Notes: generated from the sequence alone by a model not told the origin. A DNA stretch of 43,931 nt from JAVVUJ01 sp964582545 (GCA_964582545.1 CAZOSB010000019.1:1-43931), one strand, 5' to 3'; shown: positions 1-7,569, counted from the stretch's first letter. A program made the numbers and translations.

Positions 1-1
1 A

Positions 2-262
2 AAAACTTGGGTAGATTTAAAAAAGAAGGGCAATGTGGAATTGCGTATCGGCTACAATGTGGCAAATGCCGGTACAAATGTGGCTGACGGAAACAGCACA
101 TCTGAATGGCTCAGATATGATGATATTTTAAAAAGACAAATACAAATGGCAAGAGCTACGGGAGAAGTAACGGGATTTGCATTTTTTAGATATGATATAT
201 TTTCCTTACCTTCCAGTAAAAATGAAATAAATAATTTGATTCCTTTGATTAAGTCTGAATAA
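2..262 (+). CDS. C-terminal fragment of a glycoside hydrolase-like protein
   Basis: The reading frame is open from the left edge to a TAA at 260-262, so this is the last 86 codons of a longer gene whose start lies outside the window. The GTG at 35 is internal and need not be the start. The tail contains a YNVANAG segment, an EWLRYDDIL segment followed by QIQMAR, and then GFAFFRYD. That order (W..IL..QI..AR..G..GFAFFRY) resembles the end of the TIM-barrel domain of YngK/GHL10-type family-10-like glycosylhydrolases. The resemblance is from memory and the fragment is short, so the family call is tentative. No signal peptide or catalytic acid is visible in what remains. Confidence 0.5.
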   Translation, partial: KTWVDLKKKGNVELRIGYNVANAGTNVADGNSTSEWLRYDDILKRQIQMARATGEVTGFAFFRYDIFSLPSSKNEINNLIPLIKSE

Positions 263-388
263 TTGGCAATGATAATTTGAAATAAATAATTATTGTATGA
301 TTTGCTAACATGGATTGCCGAATTTGGATAAAACTGCTTGGATAATTAATTTTATTTAAGCCAAATTAAAAGTATCGGAGGTGATCAT

Positions 389-559
389 ATGTCTAAAAAA
401 TCAAAATCTGATCAGGCACCCAATAAAGTGTTTGAAGAGCAAGTTCAGGATATTATCCAGAACAGGCATGGTCAGATACCCGGTACTATAGCGACTCAAA
501 ATATTGGGTACAATTCTAAAAAAGAAGGGTTAGGACCAAATGGAAAACGATACAAATAA
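389..559 (+). CDS. Small basic protein, possibly spore-related, 56 aa
   Basis: ATG at 389 follows a strong GGAGGTGAT site at 377-385 with short spacing. The 56-residue product is lysine-rich at the start (MSKKSKSD), polar in the middle, and ends GPNGKRYK with an NSKKEGLG segment. There is no membrane segment and no cysteine. I do not recognise the family; NSKKxG followed by a short basic tail is loosely like minor small acid-soluble spore proteins, but this is weak. Its last 20 bases overlap the next gene, which suggests translational coupling with the DUF3787-like gene. Confidence 0.6.
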   Translation: MSKKSKSDQAPNKVFEEQVQDIIQNRHGQIPGTIATQNIGYNSKKEGLGPNGKRYK

Positions 560-698
560 AGCAACCTCTAATTTACCGGATTTCTATACCTTCCCTATAT
601 CGGACATAAATGAAATAGAACAAGAATCACGAGTTTCTATTCCATCGGCAGAAGATGTAAAGGAAGGGAAAGATTGGGTAGATTATAAGGAAATGTAA
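540..698 (+). CDS. DUF3787-like small spore-surface protein, 52 aa
   Basis: ATG at 540 lies inside the previous gene, with an AGGA just upstream, and the frame runs to TAA at 698. The acidic 52-residue product ends with SRVSIPSAEDVKEGKDWVD. This matches the pattern I recall for DUF3787, small clostridial proteins reported on spore surfaces (V-IPS-E-V-AK-WVD). No membrane segment or cysteine is present. A rho-independent terminator follows 24 bases later, so genes 389 and 540 form a two-gene transcript. The ORF is clear; the spore role is inference from the motif and from the cysteine-rich coat-like neighbour. Confidence 0.62.
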   Translation: MENDTNKATSNLPDFYTFPISDINEIEQESRVSIPSAEDVKEGKDWVDYKEM

Positions 699-722
699 TT
701 AGATGTATATCTCTCAGATTTT

Positions 723-750
723 AAGCTGTCTCATATGAGACAGCTTTTTT
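723..750 (+). terminator. Rho-independent terminator
   Basis: A perfect 24-base palindrome (723-746, arms AAGCTGTCTCAT and its complement) runs straight into a T-run on the plus strand. It ends the two-gene unit 389-698. Confidence 0.9.
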
Positions 751-862
751 AAAAAATTTATGGCTAATAGTAACAATTTATTAAGTTCTTCATATGATGA
801 CTATGTACAAAGGAAAAAATTCATATAATTATCATAAAAGAAAATAGATTTGGAGAGAACAA

Positions 863-1264
863 ATGAGTTGCGAAAAATATATAAATGAATACGATGGATG
901 GGATGAATTTAAAGGTTGCAGAAGAGAAGAAAAGTTTGAAGAGATAGAATCCTGTCAATTTAAACCTATAAAGAAAGAATGTCACTGCAAATGTTGCTGC
1001 AAATGTGTTTGTAAGCCCGTTTGTCACAAAGAATGTGAAAAGCGTTGCCATAAACCTTGCGAAAAACCTGTCGAAAGACCTTGCTGCAAACCATGCCGTA
1101 GACCTTGCGAAAAACCTTGCATAAAACCTTGCATAAAACCTTGTGAAGAAGAATGGTTTAGACCTTGTCATAAGCCTGAGCCTCCAATGGAGTGCTGTAG
1201 ACCTTGCCCTAAACCCGAACCTCCAAAGGAATGTTGCACATGCGTATTTTGTTGCAAGTTCTAA
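863..1264 (+). CDS. Cysteine-rich spore coat/exosporium-like protein, 133 aa
   Basis: The start at 863 has GGAGAG at 852-857. Of 133 residues 30 are cysteine, spread from residue 3 to the end, with a dense HCKCCCKCVC block near residue 40. Then follow KPC-type repeats (EKPC, RRPC, IKPC, IKPC) and two PKPEPP-ECC units. Proline, lysine and glutamate make up most of the rest and there is no signal peptide. Such low-complexity cysteine arrays are typical of morphogenetic coat or exosporium proteins of clostridial spores, which crosslink through disulfides, but I cannot name the exact family. The long minus-strand ORF over the same bases is a shadow rich in F, R and A. Confidence 0.7.
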   Translation: MSCEKYINEYDGWDEFKGCRREEKFEEIESCQFKPIKKECHCKCCCKCVCKPVCHKECEKRCHKPCEKPVERPCCKPCRRPCEKPCIKPCIKPCEEEWFRPCHKPEPPMECCRPCPKPEPPKECCTCVFCCKF

Positions 1265-1314
1265 CAATTTTATAAAACTATTCATTAAAAATTAAAAATA
1301 TTATTGAATAATAT

Positions 1315-1347
1315 ACCTCCTCTTGGATAAATTAACCATGAGGAGGT
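1315..1347 (+). promoter_or_regulatory. Hairpin sequestering the ribosome binding site of the 1356 gene
   Basis: ACCTCCTC at 1315-1322 is a perfect complement of the Shine-Dalgarno GAGGAGGT at 1340-1347. After one mismatch the stem continues with TGG (1324-1326) pairing CCA (1336-1338). The ATG at 1356 lies 8 bases past the stem, so the folded leader would hide the ribosome binding site. This could be a thermometer-like or protein-responsive translational switch. Confidence 0.6.
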
Positions 1348-1355
1348 GTTAATTT

Positions 1356-1577
1356 ATGTCACTAAAAGAAAAAATGGTTGAAGAGGAAGTAAAAATGGCG
1401 TTAGAAGCAAATGCTTTGAAAGAGCAAGGCGGTACTTGGTCCAACGATGGTTTGGTTCAAATCGTGAATGACGGCAATGTGACTAGGCAAGTGATGAATG
1501 CCATCGGTATGGATTCACTCCAAACTTTTGAAGAGAATCAGAGAAAAAGGGACGCAGAGAAGTTAAAGGTAAAATAA
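1356..1577 (+). CDS. Hypothetical small protein, 73 aa
   Basis: ATG at 1356 follows GAGGAGGT with good spacing. The product is charged and probably helical (EKMVEEEVKMALEANAL at the N-terminus, EENQRKRDAEKLKVK at the C-terminus) with a central GGTWSNDGLVQIVNDGN segment. It has no cysteine and no membrane segment. I do not recognise it. Its 3' end overlaps the convergent feoB gene by 15 bases. The most notable feature is the hairpin over its ribosome binding site (1315-1347). Confidence 0.65.
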   Translation: MSLKEKMVEEEVKMALEANALKEQGGTWSNDGLVQIVNDGNVTRQVMNAIGMDSLQTFEENQRKRDAEKLKVK

Positions 1578-3437
1578 TCTGCCGAATGTTGCAATCAAAT
1601 AACAGAGAGAAATCCCCATAATGGTAGGTATTGCCATGGCAATAAGCATCCATTTTATGCTGCGGGTTTCTTTTTTTATGGTAAGACAGGTGGTAGCACA
1701 AGGGAAATGTACCAGGCACATAATCATAGTGCATAATGCGGTGATTCCATTCCAATCATTGGCTAAAAGCAGCGCCTGAAGTTGATTTAAGCTTTCTGGC
1801 GGTGTCAGGGTACCGGTAGCCATATAGGCCATAATAATGATTGGAAAGACTATTTCGTTGGCCGGGAATCCCAAGATAAAGGCCATGAGAATCACGCCAT
1901 CTAATCCTAAGCAGTACGCAAAGGGATCCAATGCTTGTGTGCAGTATGTCAGAAGGCTTATGCCTTGAACATCGATATTCGCCATAACCCAAATGATTAA
2001 TCCTGCAGGTGCAGCCACGGTGACGGCACGACCAAGGACAAAGATGGTTCTGTCAAAGATGGAACGCACAATCACATCCCCAAATTTGGGTCTTCTGTAA
2101 GGGGGAAGCTCTAAAATAAAAGAGGAGGGCATCCCTTTTAAGATGGTTTGGGATAAAAGTTTTGATGTCAATAAAGCTAAATAAATGCCAAACAGAATGA
2201 CTGATACCAAAATCAGCGAGGCGGATATTGTCTGTCCTAAGCCTGACATATTTGCAACAAAAAACATGGTAATAATCGTTACAAGAGTTGGGAACCTGCC
2301 ATTACATGGAGAAAAGTTATTCGTTAAAATGGCGATGAGTCTTTCTCTTGGGGATTCAATAATTCTGCAACCCATAACACCGCAAGCATTACATCCAAAA
2401 CCCATGCACATGGTTAGTGCTTGTTTTCCGTGAGCGCAGGATTTGCGGAAATATTTATCTAAATTAAAGGCTACCCTAGGCAGATACCCAAAATCCTCTA
2501 GAATCGTAAATAAGGGGAAGAATATGGCCATGGGTGGGAGCATGACGGCTACAACCCATGCTACCGTTTTATATACTCCTGAGATCAATGCGCTTTGGAG
2601 CATTTCCGGCATATGGATGGCAGAGGCCCCATTGTATAACCTTATTTCAAGCCAAGCAAAGCCTTTGGTTAACAGATCGGAAGGGTAGTTGGCACCCACT
2701 ATGGTAATCCAAAAAATTATGGCTAATGTACAAAGCATGATGGGAATTCCAAAAAGTTTTGAGGTGACGATGTTATCTATTTTTCTATCGAATAGGTGAG
2801 GCGCATCGGTATGTAGTGTAATGCATTTATCATATATTTCTTTTGTGGTATCTTGAATGGGATTCGCATTTATATCGGTAGAGAGGGCCGCTGGGGTTTC
2901 TTGTGGTGGAACGGTGAATGATTCGCTGGATTGGAAAATGTCCATATGCATTTTATAGATTTCATATTTTAAATTTTCCAGATTTTCTTTGCTTCTGGCT
3001 ACTGTGCCCACAACGGGAATTCTCAACAGCTTTGATAAAAGCTCTAAATCTATCTGGATCCCCTTCTTTTCGGCTTCATCCAACAAATTGACACAGAGAA
3101 TGACTTGATTGGTGAGCTGCATGATTTGCATGACTAATTTGAGATTTCTTTCCAGGCAGGTTGCATCCACCACTACCACGGTAATTTGGGCTTGACCGGA
3201 GCGGATGAATTCCTTTGCCACCTCTTCCTCGGGAGAGCTTGTATTTAACGAGTAAGTACCGGGGAGATCGAACAGTACATAACTATTCTCTTTATATGTA
3301 TATCCTCCCTCTGCATTGGAAACTGTTTTTCCTGACCAGTTGCCCGTGTGTTGATTTAAACCTGTCAGGGCGTTAAAAATAGTGCTTTTTCCAACGTTTG
3401 GATTGCCGGCAAGGGCAATTATGATTTCTTTATTCAT
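1563..3437 (-). CDS. feoB: Ferrous iron transport protein B
   Basis: FeoB is the inner-membrane Fe(II) uptake permease with a GTP-binding N-domain. The 624-residue product has G1 GNPNVGKS (residues 11-18), G3 DLPG (57-60) and G4 NLLD (117-120). The membrane part begins after about residue 230 with many hydrophobic segments, including the conserved GFGCNACGV cysteine motif. Length is normal for the family. It lies downstream of feoA on the same strand, separated by about 200 bases that hold a hairpin, so expression of the two may be uncoupled. It overlaps the convergent small gene ending at 1577. No fused FeoA or FeoC domain is present. Confidence 0.95.
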   Translation of the reverse strand: MNKEIIIALAGNPNVGKSTIFNALTGLNQHTGNWSGKTVSNAEGGYTYKENSYVLFDLPGTYSLNTSSPEEEVAKEFIRSGQAQITVVVVDATCLERNLKLVMQIMQLTNQVILCVNLLDEAEKKGIQIDLELLSKLLRIPVVGTVARSKENLENLKYEIYKMHMDIFQSSESFTVPPQETPAALSTDINANPIQDTTKEIYDKCITLHTDAPHLFDRKIDNIVTSKLFGIPIMLCTLAIIFWITIVGANYPSDLLTKGFAWLEIRLYNGASAIHMPEMLQSALISGVYKTVAWVVAVMLPPMAIFFPLFTILEDFGYLPRVAFNLDKYFRKSCAHGKQALTMCMGFGCNACGVMGCRIIESPRERLIAILTNNFSPCNGRFPTLVTIITMFFVANMSGLGQTISASLILVSVILFGIYLALLTSKLLSQTILKGMPSSFILELPPYRRPKFGDVIVRSIFDRTIFVLGRAVTVAAPAGLIIWVMANIDVQGISLLTYCTQALDPFAYCLGLDGVILMAFILGFPANEIVFPIIIMAYMATGTLTPPESLNQLQALLLANDWNGITALCTMIMCLVHFPCATTCLTIKKETRSIKWMLIAMAIPTIMGISLCYLIATFGRLFYL

Positions 3438-3595
3438 CTATACCGATAAGACATTTGCCTCGTAAGGCATTGTCCTTTGCCTTTCTTCAGAATTTTAATT
3501 TTGGTTTTTTGATATTTCGTTATTTTCATTCCACGTTTTTTAAAAGCTTTGAGCAATCTTCTCTTTTACTATTTTATGCTGAATAATAATTTTCT

Positions 3596-3628
3596 GTGCT
3601 GTGCACAAGTTTCTTTGTGACACAGCAC
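3596..3628 (-). terminator. Hairpin between feoA and feoB (attenuator or terminator)
   Basis: Arms GTGCTGTG (3596-3603) and CACAGCAC (3621-3628) pair perfectly, and the stem can extend inward with CACAA/TTGTG around one bulged base. In the minus direction it follows feoA and is succeeded by an A/T-rich tract without a clean T-run. It may act as partial termination or mRNA stabilisation between feoA and feoB. Confidence 0.5.
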
Positions 3629-3636
3629 CGTTTTAT

Positions 3637-3873
3637 TTATGTTTCTATTAAAATATTTTTGGCATCCATGTGGCGCAGTGCGATTACGGCGCCCATGACC
3701 TCGTAAGCGGTAGGGTCACCAAAAGGACTTCTGTGAAGGGCTTCTACGCAGACCCCCGGAACAAATCCCAAGTCAAGTAATCTGCATCCTTCTTTTCCCT
3801 TTGTTAAAGTTGAATGTATGACAGCTCTCTCGCCAGGCAACATATGGCAGAGGCGTTTTACGTTTGATTTCAT
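3637..3873 (-). CDS. feoA: Ferrous iron transport protein A
   Basis: A 78-residue SH3-like cytoplasmic protein that assists FeoB. The motif RLLDLGFVPG and the later GDPTAYEVMGAVIALR stretch are characteristic of FeoA, and the length is normal. It is upstream of feoB on the minus strand, as usual. In the 180 bases upstream I see no unambiguous Fur box, although an AT-rich GAGAATAATGGATAA stretch lies there. Confidence 0.93.
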   Translation of the reverse strand: MKSNVKRLCHMLPGERAVIHSTLTKGKEGCRLLDLGFVPGVCVEALHRSPFGDPTAYEVMGAVIALRHMDAKNILIET

Positions 3874-4056
3874 CTATCTCACTTCCTAAGAATGTTTTGT
3901 TTTTGATTTAGTATATGATTACATTGTGTCATCCGTGAGAATAATGGATAAATAAAAGGAGGTGACCTTACATAGTTGCTTGAAATATCCCGGGTTTTCC
4001 CTTATACTTAGGAAGAAATAAATTTTGGGTATTCAAATGAAAGAGGAAGTAAAATA

Positions 4057-5883
4057 TTGAGCATACACAAGGGACAAATTTTAAAACAATATTTTGGATA
4101 TACGGCTTTTCGTCACGGGCAAGAGGAACTGATTGAACATATTCTTGGAGGTCAGGATGTGCTTGGAGTCATGCCCACAGGGGCGGGAAAATCCCTTTGC
4201 TTTCAAGTACCTGCACTGATGTTGGAGGGAATCACTATCGTGATTTCACCCTTGATTTCCCTTATGAAAGACCAAGTGCAAGCATTGGTTGCAAATGGCG
4301 TGGCGGCAGCATTTATAAACTCCATGCTGAGCTATAACCAAACCCTGAAGGCTTTGGAAAATGCCAAGAATGGCAAGTATAAGATTATCTACGTGGCACC
4401 GGAAAGGCTGGATACTCATGAATTTTTAGAGTTTGTGAAAAGTGCAGATATTTCCATGGTTACAATAGATGAGGCGCATTGTGTTTCTCAATGGGGACAG
4501 GACTTTAGACCCAGTTATTTAAAAATTAACGATTTTATCCATAGTTTGCACCAAAGGCCCAGGGTTTCAGCTTTTACTGCCACGGCAACGGCTGAGGTAA
4601 AGGATGACATCATTAGGATTTTGAGGCTAAAGGATCCCTTTATCATGGCAACAGGTTTCAATCGTGAGAATCTATATTTTGAGGTGCAGAAACCTGCGGA
4701 CAAGTACCGTGCGGTGATCAAATATTTGGAAGGTAACCCAGGGAAAAGCGGAATTATTTACTGTTCCACACGAAAGGTGGTGGAAGAGGTTTGTTCCAAA
4801 TTGGCAAAGGATGAGTACGAAGCAACACGGTACCACGCAGGGCTTTCGGAGGGGGAGCGGGGGAAGAATCAAGATGATTTCTTGTATGACCGGAAGACCA
4901 TCATGGTTGCCACCAATGCTTTTGGCATGGGGATTGACAAGAGCAATGTATCCTTTGTCATCCATTTTAATATGCCAAAGAATATTGAGAGTTACTATCA
5001 GGAGGCTGGCAGGGCTGGACGTGATGGAACACCGTCGGATTGCCTATTGCTTTATGGTGGGCAGGATGTGATTACCAATCAATTTCTCATTGACAACACA
5101 AATGAAAACAACGATTTGGATTCGGAAGTTTTAGCTTTGGTAAGGGAGAAGGATCGTGAAAGGCTCAAACAAATGACCTACTATTGCCACAGCCTTGATT
5201 GCTTGCGTGAATATATTCTAAGGTACTTTGGAGATAAATCAGTTAATTTTTGCTACAATTGTAGCAATTGTAACACCAATTTTGAAGAAATGGATATTAC
5301 GGTATATGCACAAAAAATTCTTTCCTGTATTGCGAGGATGAGAGAGCGGTTCGGCATCAAAATGGTCATAGACACACTGAGAGGCAGTAAAGCTGACAAA
5401 ATTCTGAAGCTGGGTTTAGACCGCATAAGCACTTATGGCATCATGGCGGATATGAAAGAAAAAAGGCTTCGGGATATAATCAATTATTTGGTCCTCAACG
5501 AGTATCTCATGGTCACCAATGCGGAATTTCCTGTGGTGAGACTCACGGAAAAATCGAGGGCTGTGCTATTGGGTGATGAAAAACTCCGGATGAAGATTAC
5601 CAAGGATGTGGAAAAGGAAGCAAAACCACCTAAGGCCATTAAGGGAAGAATCGATGTGGACAAGGATTTGTTCAGGGAGTTGAAGGCTGTGAGAACTCAA
5701 ATCGCAATTGAGCAAAAAGTGCCTGCTTTTGTGGTATTTGCTGATGCGGCTCTCATCGATATGTGTTTAAAATTGCCCAAAACCCAAGAGGAATTTTTAC
5801 AGGTTTCTGGGGTTGGACAAACAAAATTGGAACGGTACGGTCAGGCGTTTTTGGACGTGATCAGGCAGTATGAAAAGGGCTGA
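4057..5883 (+). CDS. recQ: ATP-dependent DNA helicase RecQ
   Basis: A 3'-5' superfamily-2 helicase for recombination and fork repair. The 608 residues show Walker A TGAGKS (41-46), DEAH (138-141), the aromatic-rich loop HCVSQWGQDFRP just after it, motif VI QEAGRAGRDG (315-324), a zinc-binding cysteine set (C377, C382, C399, C402, C405), an RQC winged-helix region and a C-terminal HRDC domain (about 535-605). The start is TTG at 4057 with AAGAGGAAG just upstream; a tiny ORF 4037-4060 overlaps it. The gene is complete. Confidence 0.95.
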   Translation: MSIHKGQILKQYFGYTAFRHGQEELIEHILGGQDVLGVMPTGAGKSLCFQVPALMLEGITIVISPLISLMKDQVQALVANGVAAAFINSMLSYNQTLKALENAKNGKYKIIYVAPERLDTHEFLEFVKSADISMVTIDEAHCVSQWGQDFRPSYLKINDFIHSLHQRPRVSAFTATATAEVKDDIIRILRLKDPFIMATGFNRENLYFEVQKPADKYRAVIKYLEGNPGKSGIIYCSTRKVVEEVCSKLAKDEYEATRYHAGLSEGERGKNQDDFLYDRKTIMVATNAFGMGIDKSNVSFVIHFNMPKNIESYYQEAGRAGRDGTPSDCLLLYGGQDVITNQFLIDNTNENNDLDSEVLALVREKDRERLKQMTYYCHSLDCLREYILRYFGDKSVNFCYNCSNCNTNFEEMDITVYAQKILSCIARMRERFGIKMVIDTLRGSKADKILKLGLDRISTYGIMADMKEKRLRDIINYLVLNEYLMVTNAEFPVVRLTEKSRAVLLGDEKLRMKITKDVEKEAKPPKAIKGRIDVDKDLFRELKAVRTQIAIEQKVPAFVVFADAALIDMCLKLPKTQEEFLQVSGVGQTKLERYGQAFLDVIRQYEKG

Positions 5884-6015
5884 TTCGCTGTGTACCGACC
5901 GCTTGCGCTCTCTCAAACCAAAGAAAACCCGGCTTATGAGCAAAACGACATCAGCGTGTCACGGCTATTCTATGACGCACACCAAAACGAACTGTGCTAT
6001 GTCCCGGAAGCGTGA
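5884..6015 (+). pseudogene. Orphan coding remnant downstream of recQ
   Basis: Directly after the recQ stop, in the same frame, 43 codons stay open and read like real protein (ENPAYEQNDISVSRLFYDA, then ELCYVPEA and TGA). There is no start codon or ribosome binding site for it, so it looks like the 3' end of a deleted or transferred gene. I cannot name the family. It lies beside an integration hotspot, which would fit a remnant of an earlier insertion. It could also be chance, since it is short. Confidence 0.35.
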
Positions 6016-6185
6016 GCATGGTATGTGTACACCGCGTGAATGTTTGGTGCGACAATTAAACTTGAAATCTACATCTCAATAGTTTTTGGACAACTTATCC
6101 TTGCGAGAATTGACATGATATGCTATTTTGACAAAGGATTGCCGTTTGGCAGTTGGTCACTCTCTTGCGAAAGGGGGTGATATCT

Positions 6186-6269
6186 GTGAAGGTTACACTT
6201 TCGGAGCTTCTTCAGTTCTGTTTAGTAATAATCGGCGTTATCACCATTTGTTTGTGGATACGCTCCTAA
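6186..6269 (+). CDS. Putative holin-like toxin, 27 aa
   Basis: GTG at 6186 follows a very strong AGGGGGTGA (6172-6180). The 27-residue product starts VKVTLSELLQFCLVIIGVI and ends ICLWIRS: a short N-terminal head, one membrane helix and a basic tail. This is the layout of the small holin-like (TxpA/Hol_Tox-type) toxins of Firmicutes, often part of type I toxin-antitoxin pairs. I did not identify an antisense RNA. It lies just outside attL, on the host side. Confidence 0.6.
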   Translation: MKVTLSELLQFCLVIIGVITICLWIRS

Positions 6270-6283
6270 CAGGGGAGAAACGT

Positions 6284-6330
6284 AATAAAAAAGCGTAGTA
6301 ACGATTGAAATTTCAATATTTACTACGCTC
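6284..6330 (-). terminator. Displaced tRNA-Cys terminator (host copy)
   Basis: Arms GCGTAGTAA (6293-6301) and TTTACTACGC (6319-6328) enclose an inner palindrome ATTGAAATTTCAAT. On the minus strand the hairpin is followed by a T-run (6285-6292). The same structure with paired substitutions lies at 43833-43880 next to tRNA-Cys. I infer this is the original terminator of that tRNA, separated from it by the two insertions. Confidence 0.8.
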
Positions 6331-6335
6331 TTAAT

Positions 6336-6348
6336 TTGGAGGCGACAC
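6336..6348. other. attL core
   Basis: A 13-bp sequence identical to 40212-40224. Host sequence (the tRNA-Cys terminator) lies to the left and phage sequence to the right. It corresponds to the very 3' end of tRNA-Cys read on the minus strand. Confidence 0.8.
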
Positions 6349-6376
6349 ACCGCTACATATATTATGGGGAGTTAGA

Positions 6377-6428
6377 TTACCATTAGATTTCCAATGGTAA
6401 TGTAGCCTTGGCGACACCCTGGCTACAT
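6377..6428. terminator. Two hairpins between attL and the lysis operon
   Basis: TTACCATT (6377-6384) pairs with AATGGTAA (6393-6400), and ATGTAGCC (6400-6407) pairs with GGCTACAT (6421-6428), the latter overlapping the holin stop. On the plus strand the second is followed by CTTTT. In the circular phage these would lie between the convergent ends of the recombinase and lysis transcripts. The second loop carries TTGGCGACACCC, a near copy of the att core. Confidence 0.5.
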
Positions 6429-6821
6429 CTTTTCTTCAACGTCGGATTTCAACTTATGCAGAGCCGTAACCAAAATGTTTGGCACTGGCAGCCCTGCACA
6501 GGCGCAATTTTCTAAAATCGAAAGCGCTTCGTTTGCAATTAAAAATCCAATGACTGCTGCCCGAAGCACTCCGGCTGCACCAAGCATATTATCCGTTATC
6601 ACAGCGACGGCCACTACGGCAAAGTAAAGAATCTTTTTAACAATTCCTTTAAGCCCAATCCTGCTCGATAGCTCTGACTGTATGTACGCCTTTGCAAGCC
6701 CGGTGATATAGTCGACTATTACCAAAGTAATCAGGGCAGTAAGCCACATGTCTGGGCGACCAAACAGATGAGTCACCAGGACAGTAAGCGTTGCCACAAG
6801 CATCTTAAATGTGTTCTCCAT
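6423..6821 (-). CDS. Phage holin, Cph1/holin_4 family
   Basis: A 132-residue membrane protein that makes the lysis lesion in the cytoplasmic membrane. Hydrophobic segments fall near residues 5-20, 27-45 (LTALITLVIVDYITGLAKA, the family's diagnostic VDYITG motif) and 65-95. The C-terminus is charged. It is last in the late operon, right after the endolysin, and has a clear AAGGAGA site. Confidence 0.9.
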   Translation of the reverse strand: MENTFKMLVATLTVLVTHLFGRPDMWLTALITLVIVDYITGLAKAYIQSELSSRIGLKGIVKKILYFAVVAVAVITDNMLGAAGVLRAAVIGFLIANEALSILENCACAGLPVPNILVTALHKLKSDVEEKM

Positions 6822-6830
6822 ACCGTCTCC

Positions 6831-7523
6831 TTACTTCTGCATAGCCTGAGCCAGTTTCACAACTAAATCATCCCCGTAGCGGTAATCATCCGCGATGTAC
6901 TGAATTGTGGCATCACTAATTCTGGCTTTTTCTTTTACTATTGCTTTTGCTTCTGATTTGGTCAATTTCTTTTCCTCCTTAAACACGTAGCCCCTGCTAT
7001 CAATTATTTTGATTTCAGGGTCAATAAAAAAAGCCTCTTCGGGCGTAATTCTTCTTCCTGTAGTGGTAAGCACGTATGCTCCCTTGGAGTTTTGCGTCCA
7101 ACCGTTCCCGGAAAACTTTCCAGTACCAGCAGCGAAGTGAAAGTGATTTCCCGTTGCATTACCGTCCATACCTTCCCTAAACGCCATGGTCCCTGCTTTG
7201 ATTACCTGGCCCGCAGAATACTTCCTAAGGTCCTCATCTTCCGGGTGAATTACCATTAGAGTGAGATAATCTTTTCCGCAGGGCATATCCACTGGCTCGG
7301 TACTTTCGAGCCAAATGGTATTATCTCCCTTAGCACCCACGCCATAGATACGCTTAACTACAAAATCACAGGATGGTATAAACCAGTCTCGACCAGTGTT
7401 TGCTCCTGCTTCGTCCCAAGGGAAATCAAAAGGGCTTCCAGAGACGTTTGGCACATGGGATGACATTGCACCGTTGTAGCCTTGGGTAATATTCATATTC
7501 TTAACTGGATAAAGTGAAATCAT
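6831..7523 (-). CDS. Putative M23-type endolysin
   Basis: A 230-residue protein just upstream of the holin, where endolysins lie. The first 150 residues resemble a LytM/M23 zinc peptidase: an early H with GSPFDFPWD downstream, and a GNHFHF segment giving the HxH pair. The C-terminal 40 residues are helical and charged (KSEAKAIVKEKARISD) and could be a wall-binding or oligomerising tail. There is no signal peptide, consistent with holin-dependent export. The first metal-binding motif departs from HxxxD, so cleavage activity is inferred from context. Confidence 0.68.
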   Translation of the reverse strand: MISLYPVKNMNITQGYNGAMSSHVPNVSGSPFDFPWDEAGANTGRDWFIPSCDFVVKRIYGVGAKGDNTIWLESTEPVDMPCGKDYLTLMVIHPEDEDLRKYSAGQVIKAGTMAFREGMDGNATGNHFHFAAGTGKFSGNGWTQNSKGAYVLTTTGRRITPEEAFFIDPEIKIIDSRGYVFKEEKKLTKSEAKAIVKEKARISDATIQYIADDYRYGDDLVVKLAQAMQK

Positions 7524-7569
7524 TTATATTCCTTTCTCAAAAAAGAAAATCACGCCTCATTGCGCAATT

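Noticed and set aside
821..1285. Long minus-strand ORF opposite the cysteine-rich gene
   Set aside because: Its F/R/A-rich repetitive composition is the antisense of cysteine codons, and it has no ribosome site. The plus frame has a site and a recognisable composition.
3957..3967. Perfect AAAGGAGGTGA upstream of recQ
   Set aside because: Only very short frames follow (11-19 codons), and recQ has its own site at 4040-4049. A leader peptide is possible but unsupported.
4037..4060. Seven-codon ORF overlapping the recQ TTG start
   Set aside because: Too short to support as a gene; possibly translational coupling, but the start context is ordinary.
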